From: Chitinophaga agrisoli
Lineage (GTDB): Bacteria > Bacteroidota > Bacteroidia > Chitinophagales > Chitinophagaceae
Reading direction: 5' to 3'
Length of the DNA stretch: 64,000 nucleotides
NCBI RefSeq assembly: GCF_008386695.1
Contig: NZ_VUOC01000004.1
Location: 1,614,327 to 1,678,326 of the forward strand
The stretch's first letter is position 1, and every line of letters starts with the position of its first letter. Below the pieces are notes generated by a model. That model saw only the letters and a list, made by a program, of their open reading frames with translations, was not told the origin of the DNA and searched no databases. This document shows positions 22,906-30,509 of this stretch, one piece after another. Position numbers and translations under genes: made by a program.

Positions 22906-23496
22906 TTAAAACAGGCAGCAGGCGCTCCAGGTCAGCACCAGCTGTATATACAACAGGTGATACTCCGGGTGTTTACGCACATACTCCCGTATACACGCCA
23001 GGGAGGCAGACAGGTACTCCTTTACCGTATGTTTGGACAACTGCAGCTCCCGCGCCGTCTCATCATAGCTTTTACCATGCAGTTTGCACAGTTCAAATAC
23101 CTTCCTTTTTTGCGGGGATAGCTGCCCCATGGCGGCCCTTAACAGCTCCATCTGCGCTTCATGATGGCCGTTATCCGCCACCACCGGCTCCTCGCTGGCC
23201 TTTGCATACACATCCGCCGTACGCAGCGATCTTCGCAGCCAGGTAAGCGCCCGGTTATAGCTGACCACAAACAGCCAGCCGCTGACGTCCTTGTCCGGAC
23301 TGATCATCCGCCGTTTTTCCCACAGGCAGATAAACACCTCCTGCAGAATGTCCTTTGTGGCGCTTTCGTCCTTGGTCAGCTTAAAGATGTTGGCATACAC
23401 CATTCCATGATAGGCATGATATAAACTATCAAAGGCATGTACATCCCCTGAACGGAGACGCAGGATAAACTCTCTTTCATGACAGTTATTCAACAC
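22906..23496 (-). CDS. ECF RNA polymerase sigma factor (FecI-like)
   Basis: The 196-residue protein begins with GTG at 23496. Region 2 contains FDSLYHAYHGMVYANIFKLT and KDILQEVFICLWEKR, and region 4 contains MGQLSPQKRKVFELCKLHGK and SYDETARELQLSKHTVKEYL. It fits the Bacteroidota sigma-70 family used with FecR and SusC. Its C-terminus ends in a short hydrophobic segment, LLYIQLVLTWSACCLF, often seen in this family. It should direct transcription of the SusC locus when FecR is relieved. Confidence 0.93.
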   Translation of the reverse strand: MLNNCHEREFILRLRSGDVHAFDSLYHAYHGMVYANIFKLTKDESATKDILQEVFICLWEKRRMISPDKDVSGWLFVVSYNRALTWLRRSLRTADVYAKASEEPVVADNGHHEAQMELLRAAMGQLSPQKRKVFELCKLHGKSYDETARELQLSKHTVKEYLSASLACIREYVRKHPEYHLLYIQLVLTWSACCLF

Positions 23497-23705
23497 AACG
23501 TGGGCGATTTACCTTACCAATATAAAAAAAGAATCAGCGACTTAGTTATAATTAATACGATCGGGAGGGGTAGAACGGGGGGATTGGGAGGGAAATTTTT
23601 TTTTGAGGAAGGGAACAGACGCTCTTATTGGCCTGGTCAAGAGATACGATACTATCTTGCCCGCCTACCCGTCTTACTGTAAACAGGCGGCCCTTCTCAC
23701 TTTTC

Positions 23706-23733
23706 ATATTTTAGGGTAATTACCCTAAAATAT
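23706..23733. promoter_or_regulatory. 28-bp perfect palindromic operator
   Basis: The left half is ATATTTTAGGGTAA (23706-23719) and the right half, 23720-23733, is its exact reverse complement. The core is GGGTAATTACCC. It lies upstream of the promoter of the ImmA/IrrE-HTH gene and is probably bound by the HTH part of that protein as a dimer (inference). Confidence 0.7.
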
Positions 23734-23755
23734 ATTTCATTTAGGCAAAATACAC

Positions 23756-23777
23756 TACTTTTGTCGGGAAATTACCC
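23756..23777 (+). promoter_or_regulatory. Promoter -7 element and second operator copy
   Basis: TACTTTTG (23756-23763) matches TAnnTTTG. Directly behind it GGGAAATTACCC (23766-23777) repeats the core of the upstream palindrome with one mismatch and ends four bases before the start codon. Operators on both sides of the start site suggest tight autorepression. Confidence 0.6.
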
Positions 23778-23780
23778 CAT

Positions 23781-24986
23781 ATGGATAAATTCGATATTGA
23801 AAACTTGCTACAATCGGCTTTTCAGGACGATAGGGAAGGCGATATAAACCTGCGTCAACTTTTTGACCAGAAGTTGGAAGTCTACGATATCGCAAAATCT
23901 AAAGCCCTTTCCTTATTAGGTATTGATAAAGACGTATTTGAAGATATATTAAATGGCAACGCCAAACAGCCAAATCTAATCCACGTCATAAAGCTTGCAG
24001 AATTCCTGCAAATTGGATTACAAGAAGCTGTATATGCGGTAATGAAAGATCAAAGTGCAGACACAATCGCCTCCTTAGACCGTATACGCAAGCTAACCTT
24101 TTTGCTGGACCATTTTGATCTCAAACGACTTAAAGCAATCGGCTTTTGGGATAAGGATGCCGACGTTGATACGATTCTAAAACGGCTCATGGGTTTTTTC
24201 GACTATGAGACAATGTCTGAGTTTGAAAACAACCTCGAAACACCATTATTCAGTCGTACAAAGCGGCTTTTTACTGACAAAATGATGAAATTCTGGGTGG
24301 ATGCAGCGTACCGCGTCTTTCTAAATATCAACAACCCTCACTCCTACGATCGCGAAGCACTAAAGGATATTGTCGTAAAGATTAAACCATATTGCCAGGA
24401 TGCTGCTGATGGCCTGTTAACAGTCTGTAAAGCCCTCTATCATTGTGGTGTAACGGTCATCGCGCAAGAACTTTTACCAACCACCCAGGTAAGAGGTGGT
24501 ACTTTTGTAGTGAATGATAAGCCATGTATCGTTCTTACGAATTACAGGAAAAGTTATCCGACCATTTGGACAACACTAATGCATGAATTACATCACGTCT
24601 TATTTGATTTGGAGGTAATAGAAAAAACAAAAATACACCTGACAGATGAAGGGCGGCCGGATCTGTTTCTTATTGAGGAAAAAGCAAACGAATTTTCAAT
24701 TGAATATTTTTGTGGGTTAAATCACTTCAAATATATAACGCCACATATACATAACCCCTATGTAGTTGAACGCTTTGCAAAAGAATTGCAGGTTCATCCC
24801 TCTATGATCTATAACTCTTTCCAATTTTTTCAGCAAAAACTTTATGGTCAGAGTTACTGGGCTGCATTTAGCAAAGAGATTCCCAAAAGCACCATAGCGC
24901 TTGAAAAACTTAATCCCGTTACATGGAAGGAACCCAGCATAAGAGATATTGCTCAAAAACTTAAAAGCATCTTCGAATACGCTTAA
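23781..24986 (+). CDS. ImmA/IrrE-family metallopeptidase with N-terminal HTH
   Basis: The 401-residue protein has a helical N-terminal part resembling an XRE-type HTH (about 35-90, AKSKALSLLGIDKDVFEDIL, NLIHVIKLAEFLQ) and a C-terminal ImmA/IrrE domain with the zinc motif MHELHHVLFDLE (HExxH, about residue 272) and the third ligand region EEKANEFSIEYF. Known relatives cleave repressors of mobile elements (ImmA) or DNA-damage regulators (IrrE/PprI), often together with an XRE protein; here both functions are in one chain. The region is more AT-rich than its surroundings and palindromic operators flank the promoter. A stress, toxin-antitoxin-like or anti-phage switch is plausible but not shown. 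Confidence 0.85.
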   Translation: MDKFDIENLLQSAFQDDREGDINLRQLFDQKLEVYDIAKSKALSLLGIDKDVFEDILNGNAKQPNLIHVIKLAEFLQIGLQEAVYAVMKDQSADTIASLDRIRKLTFLLDHFDLKRLKAIGFWDKDADVDTILKRLMGFFDYETMSEFENNLETPLFSRTKRLFTDKMMKFWVDAAYRVFLNINNPHSYDREALKDIVVKIKPYCQDAADGLLTVCKALYHCGVTVIAQELLPTTQVRGGTFVVNDKPCIVLTNYRKSYPTIWTTLMHELHHVLFDLEVIEKTKIHLTDEGRPDLFLIEEKANEFSIEYFCGLNHFKYITPHIHNPYVVERFAKELQVHPSMIYNSFQFFQQKLYGQSYWAAFSKEIPKSTIALEKLNPVTWKEPSIRDIAQKLKSIFEYA

Positions 24987-25000
24987 TAAATCCAACAAAT

Positions 25001-25555
25001 ATGGAAAACGAACAACAGAAGCAAACAAAAGAAAACAGCCATGTTTCACCAGATCAAGACCAGGAACGTCTTGAACTATTGCGCCGTTCTTTCGAGGTAA
25101 AAGGCCGTCAACTCAGGGTGGACTTAACAACAGGAGGAATGGCAGAACTAGATGAGCTACGGGCTACTTTGGGCAAGGAGTTTGAAAATCCAGAAGATAA
25201 GCATAAAGCTTATTATATGGGCATTCAAAAAGTATTGAAGGAGTATTTACCCAAGGGTAAGGAGTTCAAGGAAGGACGTGACCTGATTTATGATGAGAAA
25301 AATATATTCCTAAATAGAGGTAAAAAGAAATCTGATAATAATGGCGTTCGGGGTAGTGATGGAAGAATGACCTACCAGCCCGTAATGAATGAAATTGTTG
25401 ATCTTGTTGTAAGGTGGGTGGCGGAAAGCCAAAATCCCGTCACATTATACAACATGCTTTATGACTTAAACGAAAAACACGGGTATGGCCATGAAGTTTA
25501 TGATACTACGGTAGAAAGCTTCGCGAATGCGATACGTAGATTAAAAGAGGAGTAA
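25001..25555 (+). CDS. Hypothetical protein, partner of the ImmA/IrrE gene
   Basis: The 184-residue protein starts 14 bp behind the peptidase gene and must share its transcript. It is highly charged with a flexible N-terminus (MENEQQKQTKENSHVSPDQD), a middle helical part (GMAELDELRATLGKEFENPE) and a C-terminal globular segment (VMNEIVDLVVRWVAESQNPV and YDTTVESFANAIRRLKEE). No family is recognised. As the only neighbour in the operon it is a candidate substrate, adaptor or antagonist of the peptidase (inference). Confidence 0.65.
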   Translation: MENEQQKQTKENSHVSPDQDQERLELLRRSFEVKGRQLRVDLTTGGMAELDELRATLGKEFENPEDKHKAYYMGIQKVLKEYLPKGKEFKEGRDLIYDEKNIFLNRGKKKSDNNGVRGSDGRMTYQPVMNEIVDLVVRWVAESQNPVTLYNMLYDLNEKHGYGHEVYDTTVESFANAIRRLKEE

Positions 25556-25580
25556 AATAGTGAACGGGGTTTTCTCAGCT

Positions 25581-26252
25581 CTACTTGCGTTGACCCCTAA
25601 AATATCTGATTTGCTCAAGCCTGGTTTTAGCTTGCTCTTCTGTATAATCAGTTTTTAATAACTCTTCTATTGATTGGTAATTTCCAAACCTTAACTTTTT
25701 AATATTTGGACCAATAGACAGCAAATTGTACCCATTACAGCTGTTGCATTGGATAATTGTCCACACACTATCCGGAATTCCTTTCTCTTTCCTCAGAATA
25801 AGAGTTTCGAGCTGTATGCCACAGTCTGTACACTGCTGGTGCAAGGTCTCAATTACCCTGTCCGCCCCCTTAAAAAAAGCGGCTGCTTTAATAACGACAG
25901 CGAGGAAGCTGCCATAAAGCCAGCTGTTTATAGTATCCCTGAGATCAATCGATAAAACACTTGAAAGCTCAATAAAATAATAACAAATAAACTCTCGCTC
26001 TTCCGTGTCATAATCCGCCCGATTAATTTTCTTAAGGCCCTCCGTCAGCAATTTCTTAAGCTGTGTCTTTTTAGCGCCCTGTCTTATTGCTGCTGCCAGA
26101 TTATCCGCACAATCATTAAATGCCTCCTGAAGTCTATTACATACATCAATATCAGAAGGGATCAGGCCTCGATGTTCCCAAGCCGCAGCGGAAAATTTGT
26201 CTATTTCTTTGAATTTCATCAGCGCAGTAACTACTGAGGGCTCATCATACAT
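25581..26252 (-). CDS. Hypothetical protein, DUF4844-like N-terminus and zinc ribbon
   Basis: The 223-residue protein has an all-helical N-terminal domain (about 10-125) in which FKEIDKFSAAAWEHRGLIPS and CNRLQEAFNDCADNL recall DUF4844, which is itself uncharacterised; the match is from memory. Residues about 140-180 hold two Cys pairs, QCTDCG and CNSCNGYN, that could bind zinc, and the C-terminus is a charged helix. It converges on the ImmA/IrrE operon and shares its AT-rich composition, so it probably came with it. Confidence 0.6.
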   Translation of the reverse strand: MYDEPSVVTALMKFKEIDKFSAAAWEHRGLIPSDIDVCNRLQEAFNDCADNLAAAIRQGAKKTQLKKLLTEGLKKINRADYDTEEREFICYYFIELSSVLSIDLRDTINSWLYGSFLAVVIKAAAFFKGADRVIETLHQQCTDCGIQLETLILRKEKGIPDSVWTIIQCNSCNGYNLLSIGPNIKKLRFGNYQSIEELLKTDYTEEQAKTRLEQIRYFRGQRK

Positions 26253-26346
26253 AACCTTGATATAATTTGATATACAAATCTAATATTACCGATCATAATT
26301 TTCAGCAAATTATCACCAATTATCTGCAGTTGTATCAACAGATTGA

Positions 26347-27174
26347 CTATCCCCCATTTCTTTCCAACGTCGACGCATTATACCCAAAATACTGCTTAAA
26401 CGCATACGAGAAATGAGACAAACTCTCAAAACCCACCTCCAGGTACACATCCGATGGCTTATTCTTTTTCTCACTGATCAAGTAATGCGCCTCCTTTAAC
26501 CGCTGTTGCTGTATCCATCTACTGGGCGGACTATTGAACGTCTTTTCAAAATCCCGTTTAAAAGTAGCCAGGCTCCGGCCGGTCAGGTAAGCCAACTTAT
26601 CTATGGTGATATTATACCGGAAATTCCGGTTCATGAAAGCTTCCAGATCTATCTTACCCGGTACGCCAAAATCAAACAGTATCTGCGCCAGGGTAGGGTT
26701 ATTCCGCAGCAGCAACAATACCCCTTCCTGTTTTTTAGCCTGCACCAGCTGGTCAGACACCGGCTCCATAAAATAAGGGAGCAGGGATTCAAAATAACTT
26801 TTCAGGAGCTTATCCGGCGTTATACGAAGGACAGCACTTTGCGGCGTGATAGTGCCCCCCGCAAAATGCTGCCCTTTATTCAACTGTTCCAGTGTGTCCT
26901 TGTCCAGTATAAGCGTAATAGCCGTAAACTGGTCTGACTGCGCAGGATGTTTAAAGAATTTTGCCAGGTTATTTTTCCTGAGCATAACAAGGTCCCCTGC
27001 GCCAAACACCTCCTTGCGGTCGCCATCCACAATAGTAAGCAGGCCGGAGATAATATACCCCAGGGAATGCTCCTGGATAAACTCCTCTCCCGATCTGTTC
27101 TCCTTTTTATAGTTGGAATAAATGATCCCGCCAAGGTCCTTTGATGGCATGTCCATACCTGCAAAAATAGCCAT
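26347..27174 (-). CDS. AraC-family transcriptional regulator
   Basis: The 275-residue protein has an N-terminal sensor part (about 1-150, with SLGYIISGLLTIVDGDRKEV and FGAGDLVMLRKNNL) and a C-terminal AraC DNA-binding domain (about 175-270, YNITIDKLAYLTGRSLATFK, SDVYLEVGFESLSHFSYAF and KQYFGYNAS). Its start is 3 bp behind the stop of the SDR gene, so the two form an operon with the SDR first. This is the usual layout of a stress-responsive SDR and its regulator. Confidence 0.9.
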   Translation of the reverse strand: MAIFAGMDMPSKDLGGIIYSNYKKENRSGEEFIQEHSLGYIISGLLTIVDGDRKEVFGAGDLVMLRKNNLAKFFKHPAQSDQFTAITLILDKDTLEQLNKGQHFAGGTITPQSAVLRITPDKLLKSYFESLLPYFMEPVSDQLVQAKKQEGVLLLLRNNPTLAQILFDFGVPGKIDLEAFMNRNFRYNITIDKLAYLTGRSLATFKRDFEKTFNSPPSRWIQQQRLKEAHYLISEKKNKPSDVYLEVGFESLSHFSYAFKQYFGYNASTLERNGG

Positions 27175-27177
27175 AAA

Positions 27178-27984
27178 TTAATCTAACAGCATGGCTGCCA
27201 CGCCCTTCCGGAATATTTCATCGCCTTGCTCCAAACGCTGTGCATATATCGCTTTGGCGTCCGGTCCGGCAATATACCGCAGCTGGTCCTTCCCATCGGT
27301 TACCGCGTCATACACCACATCGGCTATCAGCTCCGGCGTAGAGAACTCAAATATCGATGGACCGCCTGCCAATACCTGCATCATTTTACTCATGGACTCC
27401 TCATAGGCGGCATGTTTACCAAATACCATGGAGCGTCCGGCAAAATCAGTAGCAATACCGCCGGGGGCGATGTTTTTCACCACAATACCAAATTGTTTCA
27501 GCTCAAAGGCCAGGCATTCGCTAAAGCCTTCGAGCGCCCATTTGGTAGCATGATAGATGGCAGAGAAAGGAAATGTAACATGCGCTCCAATAGAGGTAGT
27601 GGTTAAGAACATGCCGCCCTTGTTTTCGCGGAAATGCGGTATAAACGCCCTGGTCACCCGGATAACGCCCATTAAGTTGGTATCTATCTGTTTGCTTATC
27701 TGTTCATCAGAAGTTCCCTCCAGGGCGCCCATTAAGCCATAACCCGCGTTGTTAAAGACCACATCGATCTTACCCTGGGCAATAGCCTTTGCAGCAACAT
27801 CGTTGATCTGTTGTTCATCCGTTACATCCAATGGCAGAACGGTAACATGGCTAAGTGAAGTAAGCTCCGTTTCTTTCTCCGGGTTACGCATGGTGGCGAT
27901 CACCTTCCAGCCCTTTTGCCGGAACAGCTTAACAGCAGCTCTCCCCAGGCCGCTGGATGCGCCCGTAATAAATATAGTGTTCAC
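27178..27984 (-). CDS. SDR-family oxidoreductase
   Basis: The 268-residue protein has the classical SDR motifs: TGASSGLGRAAVKLF (residues 6-20), NNAGYGL, Ser in TTTSIGAHV, and YHATKWALEGFSE (YxxxK). Length and motifs match the common group annotated as 3-oxoacyl-ACP-reductase-like or oxidoreductase of the DltE type. The substrate is unknown. It is co-transcribed with an AraC regulator that starts 3 bp downstream. Confidence 0.9.
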   Translation of the reverse strand: MNTIFITGASSGLGRAAVKLFRQKGWKVIATMRNPEKETELTSLSHVTVLPLDVTDEQQINDVAAKAIAQGKIDVVFNNAGYGLMGALEGTSDEQISKQIDTNLMGVIRVTRAFIPHFRENKGGMFLTTTSIGAHVTFPFSAIYHATKWALEGFSECLAFELKQFGIVVKNIAPGGIATDFAGRSMVFGKHAAYEESMSKMMQVLAGGPSIFEFSTPELIADVVYDAVTDGKDQLRYIAGPDAKAIYAQRLEQGDEIFRKGVAAMLLD

Positions 27985-28138
27985 TTTATAAAATTATTTT
28001 GTGTTTGGAATGATGTGAGCTCGTTGATGTTGTACAACCACAAGGCAAAGGTAGGATAACAAACAGCCCTGCCGCTTTCGTGAAAAGCTCATTCTTGTTT
28101 CATAATTAGCTCATACAAACGGCGTCATTCCAAACCGC

Positions 28139-29302
28139 TCAGGGTTTAAGCACCACCTTCACACAGCCATCTTCCTTTTTATTGAACACATCATACATAC
28201 CGGCCGCCTCGCTTAACGGCACTTTATGCGTAATAATATCATCCAGCGCCACCTTACCTTCCGCCACCAGTTTAATAAGATCATCCAGCCAGCGCTGTAC
28301 CCAGGCCTGGCCACCCATAAGCCGTATGCTTTTTTCAAACCACTGGTACAGCGGGTAATTATCATAAGGAGATCCATACACGCCTACCACGGATACGCGC
28401 CCGCCTCTGCGCACGGTATCGAAACAATCCTTTAATACGCTCATACTTCCTTTTTCCGCCTGAAGAACATTGGCTGCTTTCTGCAACGTCGTTCTATGCG
28501 CCTCCATACCCACGGCATCTATACACACATCCGCACCGTAACCGCCTGTCATTTCCCGCACTATTTCCGCTACATCTCCGTCTTCAGCATTAATGACCTC
28601 TGAATTCGCAGCCCGCTGGGCCATTTCCAGCCGGTACGGTAATCTGTCCACGCCAATCACTCTTTTAGCGCCATGCAGCCAGGCGGCTTTCTGGGCCATA
28701 ATGCCCACGGGACCGCATCCAAAAACAACTACTACATCGCCATTGCTCACCTCCGCCCATTCGCAGGCAGCCCAGCCGGTGGGAAATATATCCGTTAGAA
28801 AAAGTATCTGTTCATCAGAAAGCAATTCGGGTACCACCCGGGGGTTGTAATCAGCATATTGTATCCTGGCATACTCTGCCTGTCCCCCGCTAACAGCCCC
28901 GTACAGATCCGTATAACCGTATAATGCGGCGCCCGCGCCCTTCATTTTGATGATCTCCCCCTGTGGGCCATACATCTCCGGGTTGGAGTTTTCGCAATGC
29001 GTGGGCAGGTCCATATCGCAGAAATGGCAGTGCCCGCAGGCAATAGGAAAAGGCACGATCACGCGGTCGCCTCGTTTTAATTTCGTTACGCCCGTGCCTA
29101 CCTCCTCCACAATGCCCATAAACTCATGTCCTAATATAAGATCATGAGGCTGGGGTATCATCCCGTTATAAATATGCAGATCAGAGCCGCAAATGGCAGT
29201 GGAGGTTACGCGCACAATGGCGTCAGTAGGCTCCTGGATAACAGGGTCATCCACCGTATCAACGCTTACATGCTTGGGTTTATGGAATACCAACGCTTTC
29301 AT
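28139..29302 (-). CDS. Zinc-dependent alcohol dehydrogenase (formaldehyde-dehydrogenase-like MDR)
   Basis: The 387-residue protein has the catalytic zinc ligands in AICGSDLHIYNG and LGHEFMG, the structural zinc cluster CGHCHFCDMDLPTHC (about residues 95-109) and a Rossmann motif VVVFGCGPVGIMAQKAA. The segment LTDIFPTGWAACEWAEV and the long C-terminal half fit the glutathione-independent formaldehyde dehydrogenase-like group. Substrates may include aldehydes or secondary alcohols. It stands alone on the minus strand. Confidence 0.9.
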   Translation of the reverse strand: MKALVFHKPKHVSVDTVDDPVIQEPTDAIVRVTSTAICGSDLHIYNGMIPQPHDLILGHEFMGIVEEVGTGVTKLKRGDRVIVPFPIACGHCHFCDMDLPTHCENSNPEMYGPQGEIIKMKGAGAALYGYTDLYGAVSGGQAEYARIQYADYNPRVVPELLSDEQILFLTDIFPTGWAACEWAEVSNGDVVVVFGCGPVGIMAQKAAWLHGAKRVIGVDRLPYRLEMAQRAANSEVINAEDGDVAEIVREMTGGYGADVCIDAVGMEAHRTTLQKAANVLQAEKGSMSVLKDCFDTVRRGGRVSVVGVYGSPYDNYPLYQWFEKSIRLMGGQAWVQRWLDDLIKLVAEGKVALDDIITHKVPLSEAAGMYDVFNKKEDGCVKVVLKP

Positions 29303-29508
29303 AAATCGTAAGTTAAATGGTTAAAGAAGTTATGACTACTGTAACCAACTCACAATTATGGAACCTGTTGCAACAAACACAGGCCTTCCGGGTTAACGCA
29401 GCTGGTAATCTCCTGGTATAAAGGCTTTTAGGGTTGGTGCCGGGCCGTACAACAACAGGCAATTAATATAATAGTGAGAATATTTCTCCTGAAACTGAGG
29501 CAGCGGTG

Positions 29509-30006
29509 TCAGCGGTCATTAGCCGGGATATCCCGCTTCCATTGAAACAGTTCGGTAAAGGATATAGTGTCTATCCTGGGATTATCAGCTGCACTGATCA
29601 CCCTCGTAGCATATATATGCATTGAGTGGAAAGCCCGCGCCTGCGTTTCAGCCTCCATCCTGATGGCGGCAGTATCCCAGCTTTCAACGAGCCGGCATAT
29701 ATACGGGCTGAACGCTTCGTAGGTATTATAATCAGTTACCCCATGACTATTCCAGATCCGTCCAACGATTATACCACTCTCCGTTAACAAACTTTCCAGC
29801 ATCCATATCGTGTCCGTGCCTCTTTTCAGGAAGTCAAGTTTCCCGGTTTCATATAACCTCATCCTTATTTCATGGCTCCTGTTGGAAAACAAATTGCCCT
29901 GCTCCTTATTCACCAATGCCACCTTTTTTGAAATGTCCTTAAATGATTGACCTGAGCAATTGATTGTCAACAGCAAAATTAACATAACGAATAAGCCAGC
30001 CTGCAT
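29509..30006 (-). CDS. Small secreted hypothetical protein
   Basis: The 165-residue protein begins MQAGLFVMLILLLTINCSGQ, which reads as a signal peptide with a possible lipobox (LTINC). The mature protein is alpha-helical in character (KDISKKVALVNKEQGNLFSN, IRMEAETQARAFHSMHIYAT). No family is recognised. It begins 6 bp behind the cupin gene, so both are on one transcript. Confidence 0.65.
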   Translation of the reverse strand: MQAGLFVMLILLLTINCSGQSFKDISKKVALVNKEQGNLFSNRSHEIRMRLYETGKLDFLKRGTDTIWMLESLLTESGIIVGRIWNSHGVTDYNTYEAFSPYICRLVESWDTAAIRMEAETQARAFHSMHIYATRVISAADNPRIDTISFTELFQWKRDIPANDR

Positions 30007-30012
30007 ACCTGA

Positions 30013-30363
30013 TCATTTTGATCCCAAAAACCCGCCATCCACAATAAATAATTTCACCCCCTGCTCAGAAGTACTGCGATGAGCGCTCAATTCATCAGAC
30101 ACCTGGTAAGACATTCCTTCTGTTAGTATATGCTTGCTGCCATCTGCCAATTCAGTCGTCATCTCACCCGCTATACAGTAAATAATATGTCCCTTGGCAC
30201 ACCAGTGATCCGCTTTGTAGTTCGCGGAGTATTCGACCATCCTTATACGCAGATCACCAAACTGCAGGGTTTTCCAATAGGCTTCGCCGGTTTCTCCGGG
30301 ATGAGTGGTGGTTGGTACATGTTCCCAGTCGGTAGTTTGAAAAGGGATATTTGCAGCAGACAT
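30013..30363 (-). CDS. DHCW-motif cupin-fold protein
   Basis: I use ATG 30363 (MSAANIPFQTTDWEHV), giving 116 residues; the open frame extends to 30477 but that part runs into a terminator hairpin and is not protein-like. The cupin core holds KADHWCAKGHIIYCIAGEM, the signature of the family called DHCW-motif cupin (seen here as DHWC), with metal-ligand His residues, and VSDELSAHRSTSEQGVKLFI as the second cupin half. Its biochemical role is unknown. The small secreted protein follows 6 bp downstream. Confidence 0.8.
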   Translation of the reverse strand: MSAANIPFQTTDWEHVPTTTHPGETGEAYWKTLQFGDLRIRMVEYSANYKADHWCAKGHIIYCIAGEMTTELADGSKHILTEGMSYQVSDELSAHRSTSEQGVKLFIVDGGFLGSK

Positions 30364-30442
30364 AGTATATTTTTTGCGCAAAAATAAAGCATTCTTCACC
30401 AGACAATAAATATCCATTTGCGATACCTTATCATGAGGCGTA

Positions 30443-30480
30443 TTAAAATAAAAAAAGTGAAGCCTTACCGACTTCACTTT
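30443..30480 (-). terminator. Intrinsic terminator of the second SusC/SusD operon
   Basis: On the minus strand AAAGTGAAG (30480-30472) pairs with CTTCACTTT (30462-30454), followed by TTTTATTTT. It lies 30 bp behind the SusD stop codon. Confidence 0.75.
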
Positions 30481-30509
30481 CTATGAACGGTGTATTCCAA
30501 AACCTACAC

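Noticed and set aside
30364-30477. N-terminal extension of the DHCW cupin to 30477
   Set aside because: The extension begins inside a terminator stem and reads as non-coding; the cupin family normally starts near MSAANIPF.
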